DNA of 64,000 nt, from the NCBI RefSeq assembly GCF_013386165.1, contig NZ_JACAOS010000013.1:1-64000 (forward strand), in the 5' to 3' direction. A model generated the notes under the pieces. The model was not told the DNA's origin and searched no databases. It saw only the letters and a program-made list of their open reading frames with translations. The translations under genes were made by a program, and so were the position numbers. Of the stretch, positions 1 to 8,531 are shown in pieces (position 1 is the stretch's first letter; each line of letters starts with the position of its first letter). The DNA comes from Pseudomonas gingeri. GTDB lineage: Bacteria; Pseudomonadota; Gammaproteobacteria; Pseudomonadales; Pseudomonadaceae.

Positions 1-360
1 GATCCTGTGGGGGCTGGCTTGCCGGCGATGGCGACAGCAAGAACACCGCCAGGCTCAAGGGCCTCATCGCTGGCAAGCCAGCTCCTACAAGGGCTTCGGC
101 AGCACGATAGTTTTGTGGTGAGGCTCGATCCTGTGGGAGCTGGCTTGCCGGCGATGGCGACAGCAAGAACACCGCCAGGCTCAAGGGCCTTATCGCTGGC
201 GAGCCAGCTCCTACAAGGGCTTCGGCAACACGATAGTTTTGTGGTGAGGCTCGATCCTGTGGGAGCTGGCTTGCCGGCGATGGCGACAGCAAGAACACCA
301 CCAGACTCAGGGGCCTCATCGCTGGCAATCGAGCATCGACCGGCGCTCCCACAGGTTTTG
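1..360. repeat. Tandem triplicate of a 126-bp REPIN-containing unit
   Basis: Three head-to-tail copies start at 1, 127 and 253, each opening with GATCCTGTGGG. Copies 1 and 2 are nearly identical over 126 bp. Copy 3 follows them to about 328, then diverges and ends near 360. Each unit holds two inverted REP sequences: one around GAGCTGGCTTGCCGGCGATG and one around CATCGCTGGCAAGCCAGCTC. This is the REPIN arrangement of fluorescent pseudomonads. An open frame of 121 codons crosses the array but only translates repeats. No other gene is seen before comF. Confidence 0.9.
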
Positions 361-377
361 TGGTGTGCTTGAGAGGG

Positions 378-1115
378 CTAGCGGCTTTGCGGGCTTGGTG
401 TGCGCGCCAGGCAGTAGACATCAACGCGTCGCGCCCCCGCCTTCATCAACAATCGGGCCAGGCTTTCGGCCGTGGCGCCGGTGGTCAGCACATCGTCCAC
501 CAGTGCCAGGTGCAGGCCTGCGACTTGCGCGCCGGGGGCCAGGGCAAACGCCTGCAGCAGGTTGCGTCGACGCGCCCGGGCATCCAACCCTTGTTGCGCG
601 AGGGTGTCTTGAACTCGCCTTAAACGGTGCTCATCCGTGGGGATCTCCAGCTTTCCGGCCAGCCAGTTCGCCAGCATCGCCGCCTGGTTATAGCCCCGTT
701 GACGCAGGCGTCGAGTCGCCATGGGCACCGGCAGCAGCAGGTCCGGGCGCGGCAAACCATTGTCAAAGCGCTCGCGCAATGCCTGGGCCAGCAATTCACC
801 CAGCAGCCGCCCCAACGGCCATTGGCTCTGGTGCTTGAAACGGGTGATCAGGCTGTCCAGCGGAAAGCGGTAGGTCCACGGCGCAATCACCTGCTCGAAG
901 GCCGGCGGTTGTTTGAGGCATTGCCCGCAGGTCAGTCCCGCCGCCGACAAGGGCAGGGCGCAGACCTGGCACGAGTCCATCAACCACGGCAACTCGCTCT
1001 CGCAGGGCGTGCAGATCGGGTGAGGGGTGTCGGTGGTCTCATCGCATAATAAACAGATTTGTTTGTTTTTTAACCAGATGTAAACCGGTCCTTCGTATCG
1101 TGGTTGACAGTGCAT
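378..1115 (-). CDS. comF: ComF family protein (phosphoribosyltransferase-like)
   Basis: A 245-residue cytoplasmic protein of the ComF/GntX family. The N-terminal part carries paired cysteines (CLLC, CTPC, CQVC, CGQC) as in the zinc-binding part of ComF proteins. The C-terminal half is a phosphoribosyltransferase-like domain with the PRPP-loop-like stretch ALVDDVLTTGAT. In naturally competent bacteria ComF helps DNA uptake or recombination. In Pseudomonas the role is not established. The ATG at 1115 is chosen because the first cysteine pair lies only about 22 codons in and no later start keeps it. The gene is divergent from bioB, and a BirA-type operator lies inside its first codons. Confidence 0.88.
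   Translation of the reverse strand: MHCQPRYEGPVYIWLKNKQICLLCDETTDTPHPICTPCESELPWLMDSCQVCALPLSAAGLTCGQCLKQPPAFEQVIAPWTYRFPLDSLITRFKHQSQWPLGRLLGELLAQALRERFDNGLPRPDLLLPVPMATRRLRQRGYNQAAMLANWLAGKLEIPTDEHRLRRVQDTLAQQGLDARARRRNLLQAFALAPGAQVAGLHLALVDDVLTTGATAESLARLLMKAGARRVDVYCLARTPSPQSR
1078..1110. promoter_or_regulatory. BirA-type biotin operator
   Basis: ATGTAAACC (1078-1086) and GGTTGACAG (1102-1110) form an inverted repeat separated by exactly 15 bases. This matches the known BirA operator pattern TTGTAAACC-N15-GGTTTACAA with one outer mismatch in each arm and one T-to-G change in the right arm. The right arm contains the -35 hexamer of the bioB promoter, so bound biotinoyl-BirA would block it. 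The site also lies within comF codons 2-13. It is assigned from pattern and position only. Confidence 0.78.
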
Positions 1116-1132
1116 GAGTCTTCCTTAAATAT
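1104..1132 (+). promoter_or_regulatory. Sigma70 promoter of bioBFHCD
   Basis: TTGACA (1104-1109) is followed after 16-17 bases by the AT-rich TAAATAT (1126-1132) as a -10 element. The bioB ATG is at 1210, preceded by AAGGA at 1196-1200. The -35 box is part of the right arm of the BirA-type operator. Confidence 0.55.
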
Positions 1133-1209
1133 GCCGAGCATCCGTGTCGCGTCTGTGGGTATTCCTTTGCCCCAGTCGCTTGCCCAGCATAAAACAAGGA
1201 ACTCCGCCG

Positions 1210-2265
1210 ATGAGCGCCAGCATCACCGCCACTTTGCGTCACGATTGGTCTTTGGCCGAGGTCAAGGCCTTGTTCGTCCAGCCGTTCAACGACCTGATGT
1301 TCCAGGCCCAGACCGTGCACCGTGCGCACTTCGACGCCAATCGCGTGCAAGTGTCGACCCTGCTGTCGATCAAGACCGGCGCCTGCCCGGAAGACTGCAA
1401 GTACTGCCCGCAGTCCGGTCACTACAACACCGGGCTGGAAAAAGAAAAACTGATGGAAGTGCAGAAGGTGCTGGAAGAGGCCGCACGGGCCAAGGCCATC
1501 GGTTCGACCCGCTTCTGCATGGGCGCGGCGTGGAAACACCCGTCGGCCAAGGACATGCCTTATGTGCTGCAGATGGTCAAAGGGGTGAAGGCCATGGGCC
1601 TGGAAACCTGCATGACCCTGGGCAAGCTCGACCAGGACCAGACAGCTGCCCTGGCGGACGCCGGCCTCGACTACTACAACCACAACCTCGACACCTCGCC
1701 GGAGTTCTACGGCAGCATCATCACCACCCGCACCTACAGCGAGCGCCTGCAGACCCTGGCCTATGTCCGCGATGCCGGGATGAAGATCTGCTCCGGTGGC
1801 ATCCTCGGCATGGGCGAGTCCCTCGACGACCGCGCCGGGCTGTTGATCCAGCTGGCGAACCTGCCGGAGCACCCGGAATCGGTGCCGATCAACATGCTGG
1901 TGAAGGTGGCCGGTACGCCGCTGGAAAATGCCGATGACGTCGATCCGTTCGATTTCATCCGCATGCTGGCCGTCGCGCGGATCCTCATGCCGCAATCCCA
2001 CGTTCGCCTGTCGGCAGGCCGTGAGGCAATGAACGACCAGATGCAGGCCCTGGCGTTCTTTGCCGGTGCCAACTCGATCTTCTACGGCGATAAATTGCTG
2101 ACCACCGCCAACCCGCAGGCCGACAAGGACATGCAGTTGTTCGCGCGGCTGGGCATCCTGCCCGAGGCCCGTGAGGAGCACGCTGATGAAGTGCACCAGG
2201 CGGCCATCGAGCAGGCGCTGGTGGAGCAAAAGAGCAGCGAGCAGTTTTACAACGCCGCTGTCTGA
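1210..2265 (+). CDS. bioB: Biotin synthase BioB
   Basis: A radical SAM enzyme that inserts sulfur into dethiobiotin to give biotin, the last step of the pathway. The 351-residue protein has the radical-SAM CxxxCxxC cluster as Cys59, Cys63 and Cys66 ([14 protein letters not shown]). Later conserved blocks include [19 protein letters not shown] and the [16 protein letters not shown] region near the [2Fe-2S] site. The open frame begins at 1144, but ATG 1210 ([10 protein letters not shown]) has AAGGA nine bases upstream and gives the family length. It is the first gene of the bio operon and probably repressed by BirA. Confidence 0.97.
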   Translation: MSASITATLRHDWSLAEVKALFVQPFNDLMFQAQTVHRAHFDANRVQVSTLLSIKTGACPEDCKYCPQSGHYNTGLEKEKLMEVQKVLEEAARAKAIGSTRFCMGAAWKHPSAKDMPYVLQMVKGVKAMGLETCMTLGKLDQDQTAALADAGLDYYNHNLDTSPEFYGSIITTRTYSERLQTLAYVRDAGMKICSGGILGMGESLDDRAGLLIQLANLPEHPESVPINMLVKVAGTPLENADDVDPFDFIRMLAVARILMPQSHVRLSAGREAMNDQMQALAFFAGANSIFYGDKLLTTANPQADKDMQLFARLGILPEAREEHADEVHQAAIEQALVEQKSSEQFYNAAV

Positions 2266-2281
2266 TCCCGCGAGGCCTTGC

Positions 2282-3472
2282 ATGTCCTTCGATCTCGCCG
2301 CCCGGCTTTCAGCCCGGCGTGCCGAAAACCTCTATCGCCAGCGCCCGCTGCTCGAGAGTCCGCAAGGCCCGCAGGTGGTGGTCGATGGCCAGCCCCTGCT
2401 GGCCTTCTGTAACAACGACTACCTGGGCCTGGCCAATCATCCGCAGGTCATCGAAGCCTGGCAGGCCGGCGCGGCACGCTGGGGCGTCGGCGGCGGTGCC
2501 TCGCACTTGGTGATCGGCCATAGCGGACCGCACCACGCATTGGAAGAAGCCCTGGCCGATCTCACCGGACGCCCGCGTGCGCTGCTGTTCACCACCGGCT
2601 ACATGGCCAACCTCGGTGCGGTCACGGCCTTGGTCGGGCAGGGCGACACGGTGCTGGAAGACCGTCTCAACCATGCATCGCTGCTGGATGCCGGCTTGCT
2701 CTCGGGGGCGCGCTTCAACCGTTATCTGCATAACGACGCCGCCAGTCTCGCCAAGCGCTTGGAGAAAGCCACCGGTAATACGCTGGTGGTCACCGACGGC
2801 GTCTTCAGCATGGACGGCGATCTGGCCGACTTACCGGCCCTGGCCCGTGAAGCCCGGGCCAAAGGTGCCTGGCTGATGGTCGACGACGCCCACGGTTTTG
2901 GCCCGCTGGGGGCCAACGGCGGCGGCATTGTCGAGCATTTCGGCCTGAGCCAGGAGGATGTGCCGGTGCTGGTCGGCACCCTGGGCAAGGCTTTCGGCAC
3001 GGCGGGCGCTTTCGTCGCCGGCAGTGAAGAATTGATCGAAAGCCTGATCCAGTTCGCCCGCCCCTACATCTATACCACCAGCCAACCACCGGCCCTGGCC
3101 TGCGCGACGTTGAAGAGCCTGGAGTTGTTGCGCACCGAGCACTGGCGGCGCGAGCACCTGAATGGGTTGATCCGTCAGTTCCGCCAGGGTGCCGAACAGA
3201 TCGGTCTGACCCTGATGGACAGCTTCACGCCGATCCAGCCGATCCTGATCGGTGACAGCGGCCGGGCATTGCGTTTCTCGCAGCTATTGCGTGAGCGCGG
3301 CCTGATGGTCACGGCGATTCGTCCGCCGACCGTCCCGGCGGGCAGTGCCCGGCTGCGGGTGACCTTGTCCGCGGCCCACAGCGAGGCCCAGGTGCAGCTA
3401 TTGTTAGAAGGGCTGGCCGCGTGTTTCAGCCTGTTGGGCCCCTCTGAGCCGTTGGAGCCAAACCATGCGTGA
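2282..3472 (+). CDS. bioF: 8-amino-7-oxononanoate synthase BioF
   Basis: A PLP-dependent alpha-oxoamine synthase condensing pimeloyl-ACP (or -CoA) with alanine to 8-amino-7-oxononanoate. The 396 residues include the glycine-rich [13 protein letters not shown] stretch, the cofactor Asp in [10 protein letters not shown], and the Schiff-base lysine as Lys236 in [14 protein letters not shown]. The open frame starts upstream inside bioB. The ATG at 2282 gives the usual N-terminus MSFDLAARL and lies 16 bp after the bioB stop. Its 3' end overlaps bioH by 8 bp. Confidence 0.96.
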   Translation: MSFDLAARLSARRAENLYRQRPLLESPQGPQVVVDGQPLLAFCNNDYLGLANHPQVIEAWQAGAARWGVGGGASHLVIGHSGPHHALEEALADLTGRPRALLFTTGYMANLGAVTALVGQGDTVLEDRLNHASLLDAGLLSGARFNRYLHNDAASLAKRLEKATGNTLVVTDGVFSMDGDLADLPALAREARAKGAWLMVDDAHGFGPLGANGGGIVEHFGLSQEDVPVLVGTLGKAFGTAGAFVAGSEELIESLIQFARPYIYTTSQPPALACATLKSLELLRTEHWRREHLNGLIRQFRQGAEQIGLTLMDSFTPIQPILIGDSGRALRFSQLLRERGLMVTAIRPPTVPAGSARLRVTLSAAHSEAQVQLLLEGLAACFSLLGPSEPLEPNHA

Positions 3473-4196
3473 TCGTCTGATCCTGTTGCCCGGTTGGGGC
3501 CTCGGCATCTCGCCGCTGGAACCCCTGGCCGCCGCCTTGCGCGGGCTGGATGAGCACTTGCGGGTGGAAATCGAACCCTTGCCGGAGCTGGCCTCGGGCG
3601 ACCCCGAAGAGTGGCTCGACGAACTGGACGCGACCCTGCCGGACAATGCCTGGCTGGGCGGTTGGTCCCTGGGCGGTATGCTCGCTTCGGCGCTGGCGGC
3701 GCGGCGCGGTGAACGTTGCTGCGGGCTGCTGACGTTGGCGAGCAACCCGTGTTTTGTGGTCAGTGATGGCTGGTCCGGGGCGATGGCGAACGATACGTTC
3801 GATTTGTTCCTGGCGGGCTGCCGTGCCGATCCGCAAACGACCCTCAAGCGTTTCAGCCTGCTCTGTGCCCAGGGCTCGGCGGACCCGCGCGGACAGGCGC
3901 GACTGCTCCTGGCTGGTGCGCCTCATACTGCCCCCGAGACCCTGTTGAATGGGCTGGAGGTGCTGGCGCAACTGGATACCCGGTCTGCGCTGCAAGCCTA
4001 TCGCGGTCCGCAATTGCACCTGTTCGCCGGCCAGGATGGCCTGGTGCCGGCCGAGGCCGCCAGTGATTTGCTGGCGTTGTTGCCGGATGTCGAAATCGGC
4101 CTGATCGAACAGGCCGGCCACGCTTTTCTACTGGATGACCCCCATGGAGTGGCCGGGGCTATCCAGGCCTTTTTGCATGAGTCCGGTGATGACTGA
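3465..4196 (+). CDS. bioH: Pimeloyl-ACP methyl ester carboxylesterase BioH
   Basis: An alpha/beta hydrolase that removes the methyl group from pimeloyl-ACP methyl ester, ending the disguised fatty-acid elongation started by BioC. The 243-residue protein shows the nucleophile elbow GWSLGG with Ser68, then a downstream Asp in FAGQDGLVP and the catalytic His in [26 protein letters not shown] near the N-terminus fits the oxyanion-hole region. It overlaps bioF by 8 bp and bioC by 8 bp, indicating translational coupling. Pseudomonads keep bioH inside the operon, unlike E. coli. Confidence 0.93.
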   Translation: MRDRLILLPGWGLGISPLEPLAAALRGLDEHLRVEIEPLPELASGDPEEWLDELDATLPDNAWLGGWSLGGMLASALAARRGERCCGLLTLASNPCFVVSDGWSGAMANDTFDLFLAGCRADPQTTLKRFSLLCAQGSADPRGQARLLLAGAPHTAPETLLNGLEVLAQLDTRSALQAYRGPQLHLFAGQDGLVPAEAASDLLALLPDVEIGLIEQAGHAFLLDDPHGVAGAIQAFLHESGDD

Positions 4197-5001
4197 TCTT
4201 TCCCACCCTGTCTTGCCGGGCGGACTGCCCGACAAGCGTCAGGTTGCTGCCTCGTTTTCCCGCGCGGCGGCCAGCTATGACAGCGTTGCCCAATTGCAGC
4301 GCGATATCGGTCACGAATTGCTCGGGCGCCTGCCGGCCGGGTTGAGTCCGTCCCGTTGGCTCGATATGGGCTGTGGCACCGGTTACTTCAGCCGCGCCCT
4401 GGGCGTTCGCTTCGACCAGGGGGAAGGTGTGGCGCTGGATATTGCCGAGGGCATGCTGGAGCACGCCCGTCCGCTGGGTGGTGCCCGGCACTTTATCGCC
4501 GGGGACGCCGAGCGCCTGCCTTTGCAGGCCGACAGTTGCGACCTGGTGTTCTCCAGCCTGGCCGTGCAGTGGTGTGCCGATTTCGCCGCAGTGCTTGGCG
4601 AGGCCCAGCGCGTGCTGCGACCGGGTGGCGTGATGGCTTTTGCCAGCCTGTGTGTCGGTACCCTGCACGAGCTGCGGGAAAGCTGGCGAGCGGTGGATGG
4701 CTTGGTGCACGTCAACCGCTTCCGGCTGTTCAGCGACTATCAGCAGTTGTGCGGGGACAGCGGTTTGCGCGTGGTCAGCCTGGAAAGCCGGCCGCAGGTG
4801 CTGCACTACCCGGATGTACGCAGCCTGACCCATGAGCTCAAGGCCCTGGGCGCGCACAACCTCAATCCTGGCCGGCCGGGCGGTTTGACCGGGCGGGCGC
4901 GGATTCTCGGGTTGATGCAGGCCTATGAACAGTTTCGCCAGGCCGAAGGTTTGCCGGCGACCTATCAGGTGGTCTACGCCATTCTGGAGAAGCCATTATG
5001 A
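4189..5001 (+). CDS. bioC: Malonyl-ACP O-methyltransferase BioC
   Basis: A SAM-dependent methyltransferase that methylates malonyl-ACP to start pimelate-moiety synthesis. The 270 residues contain the SAM-binding motif [16 protein letters not shown], an acidic motif II ([11 protein letters not shown]) and later class I motifs such as GDAERLPLQ and [12 protein letters not shown]. The open frame reaches upstream to 4135. ATG 4189 ([18 protein letters not shown]) is preferred for family length and its tight overlap with the bioH stop. ATG 4177 is an alternative. Its stop overlaps the bioD start (ATGA). Confidence 0.95.
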   Translation: MTDLSHPVLPGGLPDKRQVAASFSRAAASYDSVAQLQRDIGHELLGRLPAGLSPSRWLDMGCGTGYFSRALGVRFDQGEGVALDIAEGMLEHARPLGGARHFIAGDAERLPLQADSCDLVFSSLAVQWCADFAAVLGEAQRVLRPGGVMAFASLCVGTLHELRESWRAVDGLVHVNRFRLFSDYQQLCGDSGLRVVSLESRPQVLHYPDVRSLTHELKALGAHNLNPGRPGGLTGRARILGLMQAYEQFRQAEGLPATYQVVYAILEKPL

Positions 5002-5678
5002 GTGCTGCCTATTTCATTACCGGCACCGACACCGACGTGGGCAAGACCACGATTGCCGCCGGGTTGCTGCATGCGGCCCATCAGGCCGGCCTGAGCACCG
5101 CGGCGGGCAAACCGGTGGCATCCGGCTGTGAGATGACGCCGGACGGCTTGCGCAACGCCGATGCCCTGGCGTTGCTGGCGGAATGTTCGCTGCCGCTGAC
5201 TTATGCCGAGGTCAATCCGGTGGCCTTCGAACCGGCGATTGCCCCGCATCTGGCGGCGCGCGAGGCGGGGGTGAAGTTGACCGTGCCGTCCTTGCTGGGA
5301 CCGATGCAGCGGGTGTTGGCGAAACACGCCGAGTTCACTCTGATAGAGGGCGCCGGCGGCTGGCGGGTACCGTTGGCGGACCAGGCCAGCCTGTCGGACC
5401 TGGCCCAGGCGCTGGCCTTGCCGGTGATACTGGTGGTGGGGGTGCGCCTGGGGTGTATCAGCCATGCCCTGCTGACCGCCGAAGCCATCGAGCGGGACGG
5501 GCTGCAACTGGCCGGCTGGGTCGCCAATATCATCGATCCGAAAACGTCACGCCTGGAAGAGAACCTCGCGACCCTCGCCGAACGCCTGCCGGCGCCTTGC
5601 CTGGGGCGGGTGCCGAGGCTCAAGGCGGCGACCGCCGAGACCGTGGCGAAGTACCTGCAATTGGACCTGTTGGACTAA
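4998..5678 (+). CDS. bioD: Dethiobiotin synthetase BioD
   Basis: An ATP-dependent carboxylase closing the ureido ring of 7,8-diaminononanoate. The 226-residue protein begins with the P-loop [18 protein letters not shown], has the substrate/switch segment GKPVASGCE, and the conserved [10 protein letters not shown] block. It overlaps bioC by 4 bp and is the last gene of bioBFHCD. No bioA is in this window, so the aminotransferase step is encoded elsewhere. Confidence 0.96.
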   Translation: MSAAYFITGTDTDVGKTTIAAGLLHAAHQAGLSTAAGKPVASGCEMTPDGLRNADALALLAECSLPLTYAEVNPVAFEPAIAPHLAAREAGVKLTVPSLLGPMQRVLAKHAEFTLIEGAGGWRVPLADQASLSDLAQALALPVILVVGVRLGCISHALLTAEAIERDGLQLAGWVANIIDPKTSRLEENLATLAERLPAPCLGRVPRLKAATAETVAKYLQLDLLD

Positions 5679-5711
5679 GCCGCTTGGGCTGGACGAGCGT
5701 GCCCTAGATTC

Positions 5712-5727
5712 TGCCTATCGATAGGCA
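5712..5727. promoter_or_regulatory. Perfect 16-bp palindrome after bioD
   Basis: TGCCTATCGATAGGCA is a perfect two-fold palindrome 34 bp after the bioD stop and about 88 bp before the small gene at 5815. It has no loop and no T-run, so it resembles a dimeric repressor operator more than a terminator. I cannot name the regulator. Confidence 0.45.
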
Positions 5728-5814
5728 ATATGCCATTATGGTTTTTGACGGGTGTTTTTTCAGCGGGTCTGCTTAAATGCAGGCTGTCGATTCCGTTTTC
5801 AGTCGAGTTCGCCC

Positions 5815-6108
5815 ATGCAAATCTCAGGAAATACCGCTGTCTATGCCGGTCTGAGCACAATTCAATCCGGGCAGAACCGTGTCGATCAGTCCGCCAGCCA
5901 GGTGGCCGACACCATCGACGGCCGCTCGCTGAAGAGCCAGTCGTCCGATACCCAGGTCAACCGCCTGTTGTCGCTGGACCGAAGCCAGCAAGATCCGGCG
6001 ACCACCATGGTGGACATGTCCCAGGGTAAGCTTCAGGTCGAAGCGGGTGCCAAGGTGGCCAAGGCCTCGGATCAGGCGCTCGGTACGTTGATCGATACCT
6101 ACGCCTGA
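5815..6108 (+). CDS. Conserved small protein of unknown function
   Basis: A 97-residue polar protein (MQISGNTAVYAGLSTIQSGQ...) with no signal peptide or membrane segment. The first 45 residues look like a heptad-rich amphipathic helix (AGLSTIQSGQNRVDQSASQVADTI), faintly like the N-terminal helix of flagellar rod/hook proteins, which I do not treat as homology. PAO1 has a hypothetical gene (about PA0505) at this place between bioD and the acyl-CoA dehydrogenases, so it is probably a real conserved gene. The open frame extends back to 5752, but ATG 5815 starts the compact product. A REPIN follows the stop. Confidence 0.7.
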   Translation: MQISGNTAVYAGLSTIQSGQNRVDQSASQVADTIDGRSLKSQSSDTQVNRLLSLDRSQQDPATTMVDMSQGKLQVEAGAKVAKASDQALGTLIDTYA

Positions 6109-6140
6109 GGCGTCACCTCTCCATCAGAATTGAGGCGCGA

Positions 6141-6232
6141 TCCCTGTAGGAGCTGGCTTGCCAGCGATGAGGCCCTTGAGCCTTGCGGCGTTCTTACTGA
6201 CGCCATCGCCAGCAAGCCGGCTCCTACAGGGG
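6141..6232. repeat. REPIN (paired inverted REP sequences)
   Basis: CCTGTAGGAGCTGGCTTGCC and its near-complement ending GGCTCCTACAGG face each other across about 40 bp. It fills the start of the 388-bp gap between the small gene and the first acyl-CoA dehydrogenase. From 6246 to 6390 I see nothing definite. Confidence 0.88.
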
Positions 6233-6391
6233 TTGCTGCGTTTTTAAGTGTTCGGCTTTAGTCCATCCCCGCGTCATCCCTTCTTAGCCTCGACTACTCT
6301 TCTATTACGCCCCCCTGGCCGCCCTTCAAGGCTGTCGGCTTTTTCCTGTGCATCTTTCATCCATGTATTACGAATGGCTTATGAACGACAC

Positions 6392-6420
6392 TTGACAAGA
6401 ATTGAGCGCAAACGTATGTT
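6392..6420 (+). promoter_or_regulatory. Sigma70 promoter of the first acyl-CoA dehydrogenase
   Basis: TTGACA (6392-6397) and TATGTT (6415-6420) are separated by 17 bases. The predicted start falls near 6427, inside the PsrA-type palindrome immediately downstream. Confidence 0.65.
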
Positions 6421-6421
6421 T

Positions 6422-6435
6422 CAAACAACCGTTTG
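6422..6435. promoter_or_regulatory. PsrA-type operator
   Basis: CAAACAACCGTTTG fits the published PsrA consensus G/CAAAC-N2-4-GTTTG/C, with N4 here. It covers the expected transcription start, as for a repressor. PsrA is a TetR-family regulator released by long-chain fatty acids and has been reported to control the orthologous acyl-CoA dehydrogenase gene in P. aeruginosa. Confidence 0.75.
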
Positions 6436-6496
6436 ACCGACGTGGCAAATCGACGCGGTCGCTCATTCCAGGATTCATCAGCAGAGGTTTATCGCT

Positions 6497-8302
6497 ATGC
6501 CTGACTACAAGGCCCCCTTGCGTGATATTCGCTTCGTCCGTGACGAGCTGCTCGGTTACGAAGCGCACTATCAGAGCCTGCCGGCATGCCAGGACGCTAC
6601 CCCGGACATGGTCGACGCCATCCTCGAGGAAGGCGCCAAGTTTTGTGAGCAGGTACTGGCCCCGCTGAACCGGGTCGGCGACATCGAAGGTTGCACCTGG
6701 AGCGAGTCCGGCGTTAAGACGCCCACCGGTTTCAAGGAAGCCTACAAGCAGTTCGTCGAAGGCGGCTGGCCAAGCCTGGCCCACGACGTCGAACACGGCG
6801 GCCAAGGCCTGCCGGAGTCCCTGGGCCTGGCGGTCAGCGAAATGGTCGGCGAAGCCAACTGGTCGTGGGGCATGTACCCGGGCCTGTCCCATGGTGCGAT
6901 GAACACCATTTCCGAACACGGCACGCCTGAGCAACAAGAGGCCTACCTGACCAAGCTGGTTTCCGGCGAGTGGACCGGCACCATGTGCCTGACCGAACCG
7001 CACTGCGGCACCGACCTGGGCATGCTGCGCACCAAGGCCGAGCCTCAGGCCGACGGTTCCTACAAGGTCAGCGGTACCAAGATCTTTATTTCGGCCGGTG
7101 AACACGACATGGCCGACAACATCGTCCATATCGTCCTGGCACGCCTGCCGGATGCACCGGCCGGCACCAAGGGCATTTCGCTGTTCATCGTGCCCAAGTT
7201 CCTGCCGAACGCCGACGGTAGCGTCGGTGAGCGCAATGCGGTTTCCTGTGGTTCCCTCGAACACAAGATGGGCATCCACGGCAACGCCACCTGCGTGATG
7301 AACTTCGACGCGGCCACCGGTTTCCTGATCGGCCCGCCGAACAAGGGCCTGAACTGCATGTTCACCTTCATGAACACCGCTCGCCTGGGGACCGCGCTGC
7401 AAGGCCTGGCCCACGCCGAGATCGGTTTCCAGGGTGGCCTGAAATACGCTCGCGAGCGTCTGCAGATGCGTTCCCTGACTGGCCCGAAAGCGCCGGACAA
7501 AGCCGCTGATCCGATCATCGTGCACCCTGACGTGCGGCGCATGCTGCTGACCATGAAGGCCTTCGCCGAAGGTAATCGGGCGATGGTCTACTTCACCGCC
7601 AAGCAGGTCGACATCGTCAAGTACGGCCAGGATGAAGAAGAGAAGAAGAAGGCCGACGCACTGCTGGCATTCATGACTCCGATCGCCAAGGCGTTCATGA
7701 CCGAAGTCGGCTTCGAAGCCGCCAACCACGGCGTGCAGATCTACGGCGGCCACGGCTTTATCGCCGAGTGGGGCATGGAGCAGAACGTTCGCGACAGCCG
7801 CATTTCGATGCTGTACGAAGGCACCACCGGTATCCAGGCGCTGGACCTGCTGGGTCGCAAGGTGCTGATGACCCAGGGCGAAGCACTGAAGGGCTTCACC
7901 AAGATCGTCCACAAGTTCTGCCAGGCCAACGAAGGCAACGAAGCGGTCAGCGAGTTCGTCGCACCGCTGGCGGCCATCAACAAGGAATGGGGCGAGCTGA
8001 CGATGAAAGTCGGTATGGCCGCGATGAAGGATCGTGAGGAAGTCGGTGCCGCTTCGGTGGACTACCTGATGTACTCCGGTTATGCCTGCCTGGCTTACTT
8101 CTGGGCCGAGATGGCACGCCTGGCTGCCGAGAAACTGGCTGCCGGCACCACCGAGGAAGGCTTCTACACAGCCAAGCTGCAGACCGCGCGCTTCTACTTC
8201 CAGCGCATCCTGCCGCGTACCCGCACTCACGTGGCAACCATGCTGTCGGGCGCCAATAACCTGATGGACATGAAAGAAGAGAACTTCAGCCTGGGCTACT
8301 AA
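6497..8302 (+). CDS. Acyl-CoA dehydrogenase (FadE1/PA0506-like)
   Basis: An FAD enzyme for the first oxidation step of fatty-acid beta-oxidation. The 601 residues follow the large ACAD layout: N-terminal helical domain, beta domain with the FAD-contacting [16 protein letters not shown] segment, helical domain with the likely catalytic base Glu441 in [18 protein letters not shown], and the extra C-terminal domain seen in about 600-residue ACADs. [13 protein letters not shown] is the typical start. PA0506 and PA0508 of PAO1 have been called FadE1 (long-chain) and FadE2 (medium-chain). By order this is FadE1. It sits behind a strong promoter and PsrA-type site, and a terminator follows. Confidence 0.92.
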   Translation: MPDYKAPLRDIRFVRDELLGYEAHYQSLPACQDATPDMVDAILEEGAKFCEQVLAPLNRVGDIEGCTWSESGVKTPTGFKEAYKQFVEGGWPSLAHDVEHGGQGLPESLGLAVSEMVGEANWSWGMYPGLSHGAMNTISEHGTPEQQEAYLTKLVSGEWTGTMCLTEPHCGTDLGMLRTKAEPQADGSYKVSGTKIFISAGEHDMADNIVHIVLARLPDAPAGTKGISLFIVPKFLPNADGSVGERNAVSCGSLEHKMGIHGNATCVMNFDAATGFLIGPPNKGLNCMFTFMNTARLGTALQGLAHAEIGFQGGLKYARERLQMRSLTGPKAPDKAADPIIVHPDVRRMLLTMKAFAEGNRAMVYFTAKQVDIVKYGQDEEEKKKADALLAFMTPIAKAFMTEVGFEAANHGVQIYGGHGFIAEWGMEQNVRDSRISMLYEGTTGIQALDLLGRKVLMTQGEALKGFTKIVHKFCQANEGNEAVSEFVAPLAAINKEWGELTMKVGMAAMKDREEVGAASVDYLMYSGYACLAYFWAEMARLAAEKLAAGTTEEGFYTAKLQTARFYFQRILPRTRTHVATMLSGANNLMDMKEENFSLGY

Positions 8303-8321
8303 GCCTCGCTGAGACCTCTGC

Positions 8322-8359
8322 AAAAGCCGCTTCGCCTTCTGGGGGGAAGCGGCTTTTTT
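8322..8359 (+). terminator. Rho-independent terminator after the first acyl-CoA dehydrogenase
   Basis: AAGCCGCTTC (8324-8333) pairs with GAAGCGGCTT (8346-8355) across a 12-base loop, followed by a T-run. Confidence 0.88.
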
Positions 8360-8446
8360 GCGTGTCGCCGATGACGGCACGTAGAGAAAATATTCCGACA
8401 CAATCGCTAAGAAGAATCGCCGCGCTGCCGTTAAAGAGGTGGCGTT

Positions 8447-8462
8447 TGTGACTGATGTCACA
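8447..8462. promoter_or_regulatory. CRP/Vfr-type site upstream of the GGDEF gene
   Basis: TGTGACTGATGTCACA is a perfect TGTGA-N6-TCACA inverted repeat, the CRP-family core. A -10-like TACAAT lies at 8481-8486. With a start near 8493 the site is centred at about -39, close to the class II activator position (-41.5). The site also argues against the earliest open-frame start at 8439. Confidence 0.65.
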
Positions 8463-8531
8463 TTGCCGTACTTTAGGTCTTACAATACAGGCACAATGCC
8501 ATTTATTGCTTTGCCGGTCGGAGCTTTACCC

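Noticed and set aside
1..360. CRISPR array
   Set aside because: The repeat period is 126 bp with no variable spacers. The units are REPINs.
1039..2283. 414-codon minus-strand frame opposite bioB
   Set aside because: It is an antisense shadow of bioB in high-GC DNA: low-complexity His/Arg/Gly/Gln composition and no family features.
6368..8461. 697-codon minus-strand frame opposite the first acyl-CoA dehydrogenase
   Set aside because: Antisense shadow. The plus strand encodes a complete enzyme with promoter and terminator.
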